This document shows, in pieces, positions 24,656 to 32,514 of a stretch of DNA of 64,000 nt. The DNA is from JAGVSZ01 sp035456405 (GTDB lineage: Bacteria; Pseudomonadota; Gammaproteobacteria; Burkholderiales; SG8-39). A program made the translations under genes and the position numbers. The notes beneath the pieces were generated by a model that was not told the DNA's origin, made no database searches, and saw only the letters and a list, made by a program, of their open reading frames with translations. Numbering within the stretch: the stretch's first letter is position 1; each line of letters opens with the position of its first letter. The DNA lies in NCBI GenBank assembly GCA_035456405.1, contig DATIDG010000107.1:33236-97235 (forward strand), in the 5' to 3' direction.

Positions 24656-25741
24656 TTACCCCGCTAGGGCATTCAGCCAGGCGTCGCGCAAAGCGTCCAG
24701 CCGCTCGGGCGGCGCGAGCAACAGATCGCGGGCGGCGTCCCGCGCGGCGCGGCCGGCACCGGTTGCGGCAGCGAGCCCCGCGACGGTCCCGGCCTCGATT
24801 GCCGCGAGCGCGAGCGCAGGAATCAGCGCTGCCGCCCGGGCCTCGATGCGATCCGCCATCTCCCAGACGACGTGTGCGGAGTAGCTGCCGTGGAATGCGT
24901 CCCAGCACGCGGCATACTCGGCGCGCAGGCGGCAGTGCGCCACCAAGCGCAGGCCGAGCGCGGCGAGGACGGTGGCGACGTCGATTGCGGGGTCGCCGAA
25001 GTGCGCGCAGTCCGCGTCGATGAGCACCGGGCCGCGCGGGCCGCAGAGAACGTTCTCGGGCGCCAGATCGCCGTGGACAAGCGTGATGCGCGTCGCGCCG
25101 AGCTCGCCCTCGATGCGCTCGAGCTGCACGGCGCAATCCGCGTGGGCCGCGGCAATCCGGCCGAACGCAGGTGCGATGCGCAGCGCCTGGAACGCGGCGC
25201 GCCCGGCGAGCTGCTGCGCGACGGCGGTGCTGTGCGCGCTGGCCGCGTGTAGGCGCCCGGTGAGGTGACCGAGCTCGGCCGCGACCCATGGCTCGACCCG
25301 GCCGCCCGCGAGGCGGCTCTGCCAGGTCGGGAACTCCGGCTCGTCGAGATACTCCAGCGCGAGGCAGCCGCCGGACGGCAACGACCCCAGCACCGTCGGC
25401 GTGCAGCCGGGCACGATGATCTGGGCGAGCTTGAGCCAGCGGCGCTCGGTATCTACCCGCTCCGCGATCGCCTGCTCGGCAGCACCAGTGGGCGCGAACT
25501 CGGTGCGCTTCAAGCAGAGCGTTCCCCAGCCCATCTCCGCGCGGTAGACGCGCGCCTCCCCGCTGATCGAGAGGGGCAGCAGTCGCGGCAGATCGCCGGG
25601 TGCAAGCAGGTCCATCGCGCGCAGGGCGGCGGCGATCTCTGACGGAACGTCGCCAGGAACGACGGCGCGCGAACGCGGCGCGCTTCCGCCGGGCTTGCGC
25701 AAGTGTTGCAAAGTGCCGAAGGTCGTCGCCAGTGTCGCCAT
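24656..25741 (-). CDS. Aminoglycoside/choline-kinase-like phosphotransferase
   Basis: The 361-residue protein has the APH fold. The ATP-binding N-lobe contains GEARVYRAEMGWGTLCLKRTEF (candidate ATP Lys), the linker ALEYLDEPEFPTW, the Brenner-type catalytic loop LVHGDLAPENVL (Asp base, Asn Mg ligand) and LIDADCAHFGDPAIDVATV (metal-binding Asp). This subset includes methylthioribose, homoserine and choline kinases. It probably phosphorylates a small hydroxyl compound that the adjacent enolase-like protein then handles. I chose the ATG at 25741 (MATLATTFG); the frame is open further upstream. The 188-base gap to the divergent small gene presumably holds the promoter, but I see no clear hexamers. 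Confidence 0.78.
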   Translation of the reverse strand: MATLATTFGTLQHLRKPGGSAPRSRAVVPGDVPSEIAAALRAMDLLAPGDLPRLLPLSISGEARVYRAEMGWGTLCLKRTEFAPTGAAEQAIAERVDTERRWLKLAQIIVPGCTPTVLGSLPSGGCLALEYLDEPEFPTWQSRLAGGRVEPWVAAELGHLTGRLHAASAHSTAVAQQLAGRAAFQALRIAPAFGRIAAAHADCAVQLERIEGELGATRITLVHGDLAPENVLCGPRGPVLIDADCAHFGDPAIDVATVLAALGLRLVAHCRLRAEYAACWDAFHGSYSAHVVWEMADRIEARAAALIPALALAAIEAGTVAGLAAATGAGRAARDAARDLLLAPPERLDALRDAWLNALAG

Positions 25742-25929
25742 TGCGATGCACCGCAATAAGGTCTTGCAGGGAGCACAGCGAGAAGCGTTCCACTGGATGC
25801 GGCATCGCACGAGACGCCGTGACGCCGTTCACGTCCGGGAGGCAAGGCAATAGGCCGTGAGGACTATTGGCACTCCTGCGGGCAGCGCCTATCGATGGAG
25901 GACACCCGGCACGAGGCACGGAGGCGGCG

Positions 25930-26178
25930 ATGAATGACCGAGAACGCCAGGCGGTCGAGCGGACGCTCGTGGAGATCCGTCGGTACCTCGCGGCGCATCC
26001 GGGCGCTACGGACACCGTGGCGGGCATCATGGAATGGTGGCTGCACGAGGAACCGGACGCAGCCGGGTCGCTGGCCGATGTTGAGTGGGCGCTCGATCGG
26101 CTCGAGGCGGACGGCGAGGTGGAGCGGGTCGCCGCGCAGGACGGACGAGTCGCCTACCGCGCGCTGGCGCGGCATTAG
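25930..26178 (+). CDS. Small winged-helix-like protein of unknown function
   Basis: The ATG at 25930 follows GAGGCGGCG and gives 82 residues with no Cys and a high content of charged residues. The pattern is helix ERQAVERTLVEIRRYLAAHP, helix TVAGIMEWWLHEEP, helix LADVEWALDRLEADGEVERV, then a beta-like DGRVAYRAL. The last part, a recognition-helix-like segment followed by a short wing, resembles a winged-helix DNA-binding fold. I do not recognise the family. It is divergent from the kinase/enolase-like pair and might regulate it. An in-frame extension to 25867 is possible but less likely. Confidence 0.6.
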   Translation: MNDRERQAVERTLVEIRRYLAAHPGATDTVAGIMEWWLHEEPDAAGSLADVEWALDRLEADGEVERVAAQDGRVAYRALARH

Positions 26179-26224
26179 CCGGACGCTGAAGATCGGGTCG
26201 AGCGTCGCGCCGTGATGACGGCCG

Positions 26225-27724
26225 CTATTGCTCCGGCCGCATGTGGGGGAAGAGGATCACGTCGCGGATCGAGGGGCTGTTGGTGAAGAGCATGATCAGC
26301 CGGTCGATGCCGATGCCGCAGCCGGCGGACGGCGGCAGGCCGTGCTCCAGCGCGCGGATGTAGTCGGCGTCGTAGTACATCGCCTCCTCGTCGCCAGCGG
26401 CCTTCGCGCGCATCTGCTCCTCGAAGCGTGCGGCCTGGTCCTCCGGATCGTTCAGTTCCGAGAAGCCGTTGGCCATCTCCCGGCCGGTGATATAGAGCTC
26501 GAAGCGGTCCGTGACGTCCGGGTTCGCGTCGTTGCGGCGGGCGAGCGGCGAGACGATCGCGGGATAGTCGACGATGTACGTCGGCTGGATGAGCATCTGC
26601 TCGGTCGTCTCCTCGAAGAGCATGAGCTGCAGCTCGGCAAGGGCCGCGTCCTTCTTCGGCTCGACACCGGCCTTCGCGAGTTCGCGTGCGAGCAGGTCGC
26701 GGTTCGCGAGGTCGGCGTCCGAGAAGTGCGGATGGTGCCTGCGGATCGCGCCGGTGATCGTCAGGCGGTCGAACGGCTGCCCCAGGTCCACGACGTGCTC
26801 GCCGTAGGGGATCTGCAGAGTGCCGAGCACCCGCTGCGCGACGTCGCGGAGCAGCTCCTCGTTGAAGTCCATGAGGTACCGGAAGTCGCGGTACGCCTCG
26901 TAGTACTCCATCATCGTGAACTCGGGGCTGTGCCGCGTCGAGATCCCTTCGTTCCGGAAATTGCGGTTAACCTCGAACACCTTCTCGAACCCGCCCACGA
27001 CCAGCCGCTTGAGGTACAGCTCCGGCGCGATGCGGAGATACAGCGTCATGTCGAGCGCGTTGTGGTGGGTGACGAACGGTTTCGCCGCCGCACCACCCGG
27101 GATCGGCTGCATCATCGGCGTCTCGACCTCGAGGAAACCGTGGGCGACCATGAATGCGCGCATTTCCTGGATGACGCGGCTGCGGATCTCGAACGTCCGG
27201 CGCGCCTCCTCGCTCGTAATCAGGTCGAGATAGCGCTGGCGATACCGGCTCTCCTGGTCGGCCAGGCCGTGGAACTTCTCCGGAAGGGGCCGCAACGCCT
27301 TGGCGAGCAACCGCACCTTCGTGGCGTTGACCGTCAGCTCGCCAGTGCGCGTCTTGAATAGCGTTCCCTCGACGCCCACGATGTCGCCGAGGTCCCAGTG
27401 CTTGAACGTCTCGTGCGGCTCCGCGCCGGTCACGTCGTTCGACACGTAGATCTGGAGCCGCCCGCCCATGTCCTGCAGCGTGGCGAAGCTCGCCTTGCCC
27501 ATGACGCGCTTGAGCATCATCCGGCCTGCCGCCGACACCCGAATCGCGTGGCCCTCGAGTTCCTCCTTGCTCATCGCGCCATAGGCGTGCTGCAGGTCCG
27601 CGGCGAGATGCTCGCGAGCGAAGTCGTTCGGGAACGCGACGCCCTGCGCGCGCAGCGCGGCGAGCTTGGCCCGGCGCTCGGCGATGATCTGATTCTCGTC
27701 GCCGCCGCCGTCGTTGCCGCTCAT
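26225..27724 (-). CDS. lysS: Lysyl-tRNA synthetase, class II
   Basis: LysRS charges tRNA-Lys. The 499-residue protein has an N-terminal OB-fold anticodon-binding domain (about 60-145). The class II catalytic core follows, with motif 2 RNFRNEGISTRHSPEFTMMEYYEAY and motif 3 GCGIGIDRLIMLFTNSPSIRDVILFP near the C-terminus. The short N-terminal extension MSGNDGGGDENQIIAERRAKL is normal for bacterial LysS. It lies 10 bases after prfB in the same operon, the arrangement also found in E. coli (prfB-lysS). Confidence 0.97.
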   Translation of the reverse strand: MSGNDGGGDENQIIAERRAKLAALRAQGVAFPNDFAREHLAADLQHAYGAMSKEELEGHAIRVSAAGRMMLKRVMGKASFATLQDMGGRLQIYVSNDVTGAEPHETFKHWDLGDIVGVEGTLFKTRTGELTVNATKVRLLAKALRPLPEKFHGLADQESRYRQRYLDLITSEEARRTFEIRSRVIQEMRAFMVAHGFLEVETPMMQPIPGGAAAKPFVTHHNALDMTLYLRIAPELYLKRLVVGGFEKVFEVNRNFRNEGISTRHSPEFTMMEYYEAYRDFRYLMDFNEELLRDVAQRVLGTLQIPYGEHVVDLGQPFDRLTITGAIRRHHPHFSDADLANRDLLARELAKAGVEPKKDAALAELQLMLFEETTEQMLIQPTYIVDYPAIVSPLARRNDANPDVTDRFELYITGREMANGFSELNDPEDQAARFEEQMRAKAAGDEEAMYYDADYIRALEHGLPPSAGCGIGIDRLIMLFTNSPSIRDVILFPHMRPEQ

Positions 27725-27734
27725 TGAGCCTCCC

Positions 27735-28857
27735 TTACGCCGCCGCCCGGACGCCGATGCCCTGCTTGAGGCTCGCCTCGATGAAATCGTCCAGGTCGCC
27801 GTCGAGCACCGCCTGGGTATTGCCCTTCTCGACGCCGGTGCGCAGGTCCTTGATGCGCGACTGGTCGAGCACGTAGGAGCGGATCTGATGGCCCCAGCCG
27901 ATCTCGGTCTTCGAGTCCTCGAGCGCCTGCTTCGCCTCGGTGCGCTTGCGCAGCTCCTGCTCGTAGAGCTTCGCCTTGAGCATCGCCATCGCCTCGGCGC
28001 GATTGCGGTGTTGCGAACGGTCGTTTTGGCACTGGACCACGATGCCCGATGGAATGTGCGTGATGCGCACCGCGGAGTCGGTGCGGTTCACGTGCTGCCC
28101 GCCGGCTCCCGATGCACGATAGGTGTCGATGCGCAGGTCGGCCGGATTCACGTCGATCTCGATCGACTCGTCGACCTCCGGGTAGACGAAAACGCTCGCG
28201 AACGACGTGTGCCGGCGCGCGTTCGAGTCGAAGGGCGACTTGCGGACCAGACGGTGGATGCCGGTCTCGGTGCGCAGGCTGCCATAGGCATAGTCGCCGG
28301 TGACCTTGAGCGTCGCGGTCTTGATGCCCGCGACCTCGCCCTCGGACTGCTCGAGGATCTCGACCCGGAATCCCCTGCGCTCGGCGTACTTCACGTACAT
28401 CCGCTCGAGCATCTGCGCCCAGTCCTGCGCCTCGGTGCCCCCCGCGCCGGCCTGGACGTCGATGAAACAGTTGTTGGGGTCGAGCGGGTCGGCAAACATG
28501 CGCCGGAACTCGAGATCGCCGACGCTCTTCGCGAGGCCGGCGACGTCGCGCTCGATGGACACTAGCGTGGCGTCATCGCCTTCCGCGCGCGCCATCTCGA
28601 AGAGCTCCAACGCGTCGCGCATGCCGGAGTCGATCGACGCGAGGCTCGCGACGACCGCGTCCAGGGCCTTCTTCTCCTTGCCGAGGTCCTGGGCACGCTT
28701 GGCGTCGTCCCAGACCTTGGGATCCTCGAAGTCCCGGGCGATTGCCTCTAGGCGCGCACGCTTCGCGTCGAAGTCAAAGATACCTCCGCAGCTCGGCGGC
28801 TCGACCGGCGAGGTCCGCGAGCGTATTGGCGATGGCGTTGATGCGTTCTGCTTCCAT
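27735..28857 (-). CDS. prfB: Peptide chain release factor 2 (programmed +1 frameshift)
   Basis: RF2 terminates translation at UGA and UAA. Translation starts at the ATG ending at 28857 (MEAERINAIANTLADLAGR). It meets an in-frame UGA at codon 28 and continues after a +1 shift into FDAKRARLEAIARDF. The two frames together give about 373 residues. The catalytic GGQ lies in RASGAGGQHVNRTDSAVRITH and the peptide-anticodon region around SPFDSNARRHTSF. The frameshift makes RF2 autoregulate its own level. It is the first gene of prfB-lysS, with a TATAAT -10 about 24 bases upstream. Confidence 0.96.
28773..28787 (-). other. prfB programmed +1 frameshift site
   Basis: The minus strand reads GGAGGTATCTTTGAC: an internal Shine-Dalgarno-like GGAGG, then CTT TGA C. 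Peptidyl-tRNA-Leu slips from CUU to UUU, bypassing the stop, and decoding resumes at GAC. Position and sequence match the classical bacterial prfB site. Confidence 0.93.
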
Positions 28858-28880
28858 GGCGATGTCCCGGAAAGGTTCGA

Positions 28881-28886
28881 ATTATA
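28881..28886 (-). promoter_or_regulatory. -10 element of the prfB-lysS promoter
   Basis: The minus strand reads TATAAT, preceded by GCG, 24 bases before the prfB ATG. A -35 hexamer is not evident. Its position on the non-coding side of dsbB supports a promoter. Confidence 0.5.
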
Positions 28887-28955
28887 CGCGCCGTGCCGGC
28901 GGAATCGCTTGCGCGGCGACGCGCACCGCTTCCGGCCGGTATCATTCGCGGCGCG

Positions 28956-29465
28956 ATGCCCGATCCCCGCATCATTGCCGAACGCAGCGGCCGCGCTTTC
29001 ACGCTGATCTTCCTGGTCTGCGTCGGGCTGCTCGGATTCGCGCTGTACCTCCAGCACGTGAAGAATCTCGATCCTTGCCCGTGGTGCGTGGTGCAGCGGC
29101 TCGGATTCGTGCTCGTGGGGCTGATCGGGCTCGTCGGCGCATTGCATCGCCCCGGGCTCGCGGGGACGGTCGTGTACGCGATCCTCGGCCTCGCCGCGTC
29201 GCTCGCCGGCACGGCGGCCGGCGCGTACCACGTCTGGCTCCAGTCGGACCCGGAGCGCGCGGCGAAATGCGTCGGCTCGCCGGTCGAGCAGATCCTGGAC
29301 CAGCTCGAGCTCGGACGGATCATTCCGCCGCTGCTGCAATACGACGGACCGTGCACGCTGAAGCCGTGGAGCTTGCTCGGCCTGTCGATTCCCGAGTGGT
29401 CGCTGGCGTGGTTCGTGCTACTCAGCCTCGCATTCGTCCTGATGCCGTTCCTAGTGCGGCGTTGA
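28956..29465 (+). CDS. dsbB: Disulfide bond formation protein B
   Basis: DsbB is the inner-membrane quinone reductase that re-oxidises periplasmic DsbA. The 169-residue protein has four membrane helices and both redox pairs. The first is C-x2-C in NLDPCPWCVVQRLGF (first periplasmic loop). The second pair is the Cys in AAKCVGSPVEQ and that in YDGPCTLKPW (second loop). I chose the ATG at 28956 (MPDPRIIAERSGR) over an upstream open frame. It is divergent from prfB. No dsbA is adjacent. A rho-independent terminator follows at 29576. Confidence 0.92.
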   Translation: MPDPRIIAERSGRAFTLIFLVCVGLLGFALYLQHVKNLDPCPWCVVQRLGFVLVGLIGLVGALHRPGLAGTVVYAILGLAASLAGTAAGAYHVWLQSDPERAAKCVGSPVEQILDQLELGRIIPPLLQYDGPCTLKPWSLLGLSIPEWSLAWFVLLSLAFVLMPFLVRR

Positions 29466-29575
29466 CGCAACACATCTGCAAAGAATTGTGAATTTTCGCG
29501 CTGGATGCTGGCGCTGCGACGCCGGCCGGCCGATCATCGGCATCACAGTGGAGGAGGGGAGAGGTGCAGTACTGG

Positions 29576-29605
29576 GGCGGGACCTCACGGTTCCGCCCTT
29601 TTTCT
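29576..29605 (+). terminator. Rho-independent terminator downstream of dsbB
   Basis: GGCGGGACC-TCAC-GGTTCCGCC forms a 9-bp stem (one G-T wobble) with a 4-base loop, followed by CTTTTTCTTTT. It is the only classical stem-plus-T-tract terminator I see in the window. It lies 110 bases past the dsbB stop, so it ends either a long dsbB 3' tail or a small RNA encoded in 29466-29600. Confidence 0.85.
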
Positions 29606-29609
29606 TTTC

Positions 29610-30947
29610 CTAGCGGCGGAGCACGCACTTCTCGTAGAGATCGGGCAGCCGCCCGTCCGGGTCGTAACGCGCCTTGAGCGCGCGGTAGGCGTCGCCGCCG
29701 TAGGACGCCCAGAACTCCTCGGCCGGGAAGAAGCTCTCGGAGTACAGCGACTTGATGCCGCCCAGCTCGCCCACCTTGCGCTCGATGAGCCGGTTGAAAT
29801 GCCCCGGCGGATGCGCTTCGCGTGCGCGCACGACGTCCCAGAACCCGAAGTTCACGTAGAGCGTGTCCGGACGCGTCGGAAACAGGGTCCACGCTGCCAC
29901 GGGGTCGCGCGCGCGGAAGGGGCAGATCCAGACCGGCAGGATGCCGATCTCGCGCAGGAAGTAATCGAGAAACTCGGGCGCGCGGTCGATCGGAATGTCC
30001 ACGTCCTGGATCACCGACTCGGGGTGCAGCCCGAGGATCCGGTCCCGGAGCCGCGTGAGCCCGACGCGGCTGTTCCAGCGCATCACCTTCGTGTAGAAGA
30101 CCGAATTGAGCCGCCGCGGCCCGAGCAGCCGGCGGACCAGCGGGTTCTGCGCGTACAGGTTTTTCGAGCACCAGAACCAGTCGGTGTCCCAGCGCCAGAG
30201 ATAGTCGCGGGTCGCAAGGAAGTCCTCGTCGCGTTCGCGCACGCTGCGATAGTAGATGCGCTCGTAGGTATAGTCGGACGAGTAGGGCACCTCGTCCACG
30301 AACCGGCCCACCGTCGTCACCAGCTCGTGCGCGCCGAACACCACGCCGTCGACGAAGTCGGCCGGCGACGCGCACACCGCCGCGAGGTTGCCGAAGAACG
30401 CCGCCGGATCGACGTGGTGCACGTGCTCCAGGCGCACGAAGCGCCTCACCGGGACGGTGCGCGCCTTCACCCGCAGCGCGTAGCCGAGCGTTCCGTACGA
30501 GTTGGGGAAGCCGAAGAAGAGATCGCGATGGTCGTTGTCGGGCCGCGCGAGCACCACGGTCCCGTCGCCGAGGAGGACGTCGAGTTCGAGCGCGGTCTCG
30601 TGCACCAGGCCATGGCGGAACGACGACGATTCGATGCCGACGCCGGCTACCGCGCCGCCGATCGTGATCGACTTGAGCTGGGGCACGACGCACGGCATCG
30701 CGTCCTGCGCAAGCGTGGCGTCGGCGAGCGCCGCGAAGGGCGTCATCCCCTCCACGTCGACCCAGCCGGCCGCGGCGTCTATCTCGAGGACGTGGTCGAA
30801 GCCGCGCACGTCGACCCGCCGCCGCGGCGCCGCGTCGCGGTCGCGGAAGAGATTCGACGTGGGCTTCTCCAGCCTCACCGGCCCGCCGTCGCCGGCTGCG
30901 CGCAGGCTGTGCGCAATCGAGTCCCGGCGCTCGGCGTAGCCCGTCAC
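29610..30947 (-). CDS. FAD-binding oxidoreductase (DprE1/sterol-reductase-like), partner of a fatty-acid methyltransferase
   Basis: The 445-residue protein has an N-terminal VAO/PCMH FAD domain (VEGMTPFAALADATLAQ..., then SITIGGAVAGVGIESSSFRHGLVHE, the FAD-binding Gly-rich loop, about 95-120) and a C-terminal cap ending LPDLYEKCVLRR. Such enzymes reduce or oxidise double bonds. It starts with GTG 7 bases after the CFA-type methyltransferase gene. In actinobacteria the same pair (TmsB methyltransferase, TmsA FAD reductase) makes 10-methyl branched fatty acids such as tuberculostearic acid. A similar lipid-modifying role here is inference; the electron donor is unknown. Confidence 0.72.
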   Translation of the reverse strand: MTGYAERRDSIAHSLRAAGDGGPVRLEKPTSNLFRDRDAAPRRRVDVRGFDHVLEIDAAAGWVDVEGMTPFAALADATLAQDAMPCVVPQLKSITIGGAVAGVGIESSSFRHGLVHETALELDVLLGDGTVVLARPDNDHRDLFFGFPNSYGTLGYALRVKARTVPVRRFVRLEHVHHVDPAAFFGNLAAVCASPADFVDGVVFGAHELVTTVGRFVDEVPYSSDYTYERIYYRSVRERDEDFLATRDYLWRWDTDWFWCSKNLYAQNPLVRRLLGPRRLNSVFYTKVMRWNSRVGLTRLRDRILGLHPESVIQDVDIPIDRAPEFLDYFLREIGILPVWICPFRARDPVAAWTLFPTRPDTLYVNFGFWDVVRAREAHPPGHFNRLIERKVGELGGIKSLYSESFFPAEEFWASYGGDAYRALKARYDPDGRLPDLYEKCVLRR

Positions 30948-30954
30948 CGCCGCC

Positions 30955-32223
30955 TCACGCTGTTGCGGGCACCGGCGTCTCGTGCACCGCGGCGGCGAGC
31001 CGGCCCTCGTCGTAGAGGAACGCGCGGCTCATCGGGTAGCTCATCCGAGTGATGTTGCCCTTGCTATAGACGATCTGGAAGAGATGGGTCCGGCCACGCG
31101 GCGAGCGGAACATCTCGGCACAGCCGTACAGATAGGTGCGCCAGGCGCGCCGGAACCGCTCGTCGAACCGCTTCGGATCGAGCGCGTGGATCCTCTCCCA
31201 GTTGCGGTCGAAGCGCTCCGCCCATGCGTCGAGCGTCGGCGCGTAGTGGCGGCGCAGGTTCTCGATGTCCACCACTTCCAGGCCGGCGTCCTCCATCGCC
31301 ACGATCGTCTCGGCTAGGCTGGGGATCCAGCCACCCGGGAAGATGTGCCTGCGGATGAAGAATTCGGTGTCGCGCACGCCGACGTGGCCGATGAAGTGCA
31401 GCATCCCCAGGCCGCCGGGCTTGAGGAAGTCGGCGTGCGCGCGCACCACCTCGCGCAGCTGGTCGCGACCCGCGTGCTCCAGCACGCCGATCGACACCAC
31501 CTTGTCGTACTGCCGGTCCACCTCGCGAAAGTCCGCTTCGCGGACCGCGATCCGGTCGGCGAGGCCGCGTCGCGCCACTTCGTCGCGCACCCAGTCGCAC
31601 TGCTCGGTCGTCGTGTTCAGCGCGGTGCCGCGGACGCCGTGCCGCTCGACCGCGTGGAACATGAACCCGCCAAACCCGGAGCCGACGTCGATGACCTCCT
31701 CGCCCGGCTGCAGGCGCAGTTTGCGGCAGACGTGCTCCACCTTGTTCGCCTGGGCTTCCTCGACCGTGCGTGTACCTTCCCTCCAGTACGCGCAGGTGTA
31801 CATCATGAGCGGAGCGTCGAGCCACAGCCGGTAGAACTCGGCGCCGAGTCCGTAGTGGAACCGCGCGTTCGACCTTGCCTGTGCGATGGAGCGGTTCGAG
31901 AATCGGAACTCGTGCCAGCGGTTGCGGATGCCGATGAGGGGATTGCGCAGCGTCCCCATGTCGAAGCCGGACTCGGACGCGACCCGGAAGGCAGCCGGGA
32001 TGCTTCCATCGATGTCGAGGTCGCCCGCGAAGTACGACTCCAGCAGCCCGATGTGGCCGAAGAGCGCGGTCCTCCAATGGGCGCGTGGCGACCGGAACCG
32101 CACCGTCACCACCGGCGGACCGTCGCGGTTCTGGCTCGACGAACCGTCGGCGAACTCGAAGCGGACGCAGATTGCGGTGCGCGACCCGATCCAGGCCGCG
32201 ACTTTGCGCATGCTTGATTTCAT
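30955..32223 (-). CDS. Cyclopropane-fatty-acyl-phospholipid synthase family SAM methyltransferase
   Basis: The 422-residue protein has the CFA/mycolic-acid methyltransferase core. This comprises MMYTCAYWREGTRTVEEAQANK (substrate-channel Cys), SAM-binding VIDVGSGFGGFMFHAVE, the YDKVVSIGVLEHAG motif IV region, and HIFPGGWIPSLAETI near the lipid-binding end. It transfers a methyl(ene) from SAM to double bonds of membrane phospholipid acyl chains. The direct neighbour downstream is an FAD oxidoreductase, as in tmsB-tmsA, so it may be a methylene-transferring rather than a cyclopropane-forming enzyme. The start is the ATG at 32223; a second Met four codons in is possible. Confidence 0.85.
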   Translation of the reverse strand: MKSSMRKVAAWIGSRTAICVRFEFADGSSSQNRDGPPVVTVRFRSPRAHWRTALFGHIGLLESYFAGDLDIDGSIPAAFRVASESGFDMGTLRNPLIGIRNRWHEFRFSNRSIAQARSNARFHYGLGAEFYRLWLDAPLMMYTCAYWREGTRTVEEAQANKVEHVCRKLRLQPGEEVIDVGSGFGGFMFHAVERHGVRGTALNTTTEQCDWVRDEVARRGLADRIAVREADFREVDRQYDKVVSIGVLEHAGRDQLREVVRAHADFLKPGGLGMLHFIGHVGVRDTEFFIRRHIFPGGWIPSLAETIVAMEDAGLEVVDIENLRRHYAPTLDAWAERFDRNWERIHALDPKRFDERFRRAWRTYLYGCAEMFRSPRGRTHLFQIVYSKGNITRMSYPMSRAFLYDEGRLAAAVHETPVPATA

Positions 32224-32286
32224 GAGGCGAGGCGTCTTGTTGTTTAACCCGGGCAGAGTTTAGCCGGACTGCGCCGACAGGAGGAA

Positions 32287-32496
32287 TCACAGGCGGCGAG
32301 CGGGGTACTCGTCCGCAATCTTGTCCTCGAAAAAGCTCACCGGCGAGGGCGCCGCCATGAAGCGGCGATGCACCTCCGGCGACACGCCGCTGTAAGCCAT
32401 GACGCGGCCGTCGTTGAACTCGATCTCCAGCACCTGCGCCCGCGCGTCGTAACCGACCGCGCGGATCTTCGCGGAGCTGATGCGCTTGCGTTCCAT
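32287..32496 (-). CDS. KTSC-domain protein
   Basis: The 69-residue protein is essentially one KTSC domain: MERKRISSAKIRAVGYD, then EIEFNDGRVMAYSGVSPEVHRRFMAAPSPVSFFEDKIADEYPARRL. The domain is named after a Lys-Thr-Ser-Cys-like motif in its RNA-associated founding members and is often found as a small single-domain bacterial protein. Its function is not known. It lies 18 bases downstream of recJ on the same strand and may be part of that transcript. Confidence 0.82.
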   Translation of the reverse strand: MERKRISSAKIRAVGYDARAQVLEIEFNDGRVMAYSGVSPEVHRRFMAAPSPVSFFEDKIADEYPARRL

Positions 32497-32514
32497 GGTG
32501 TCATCGACCTCCGG

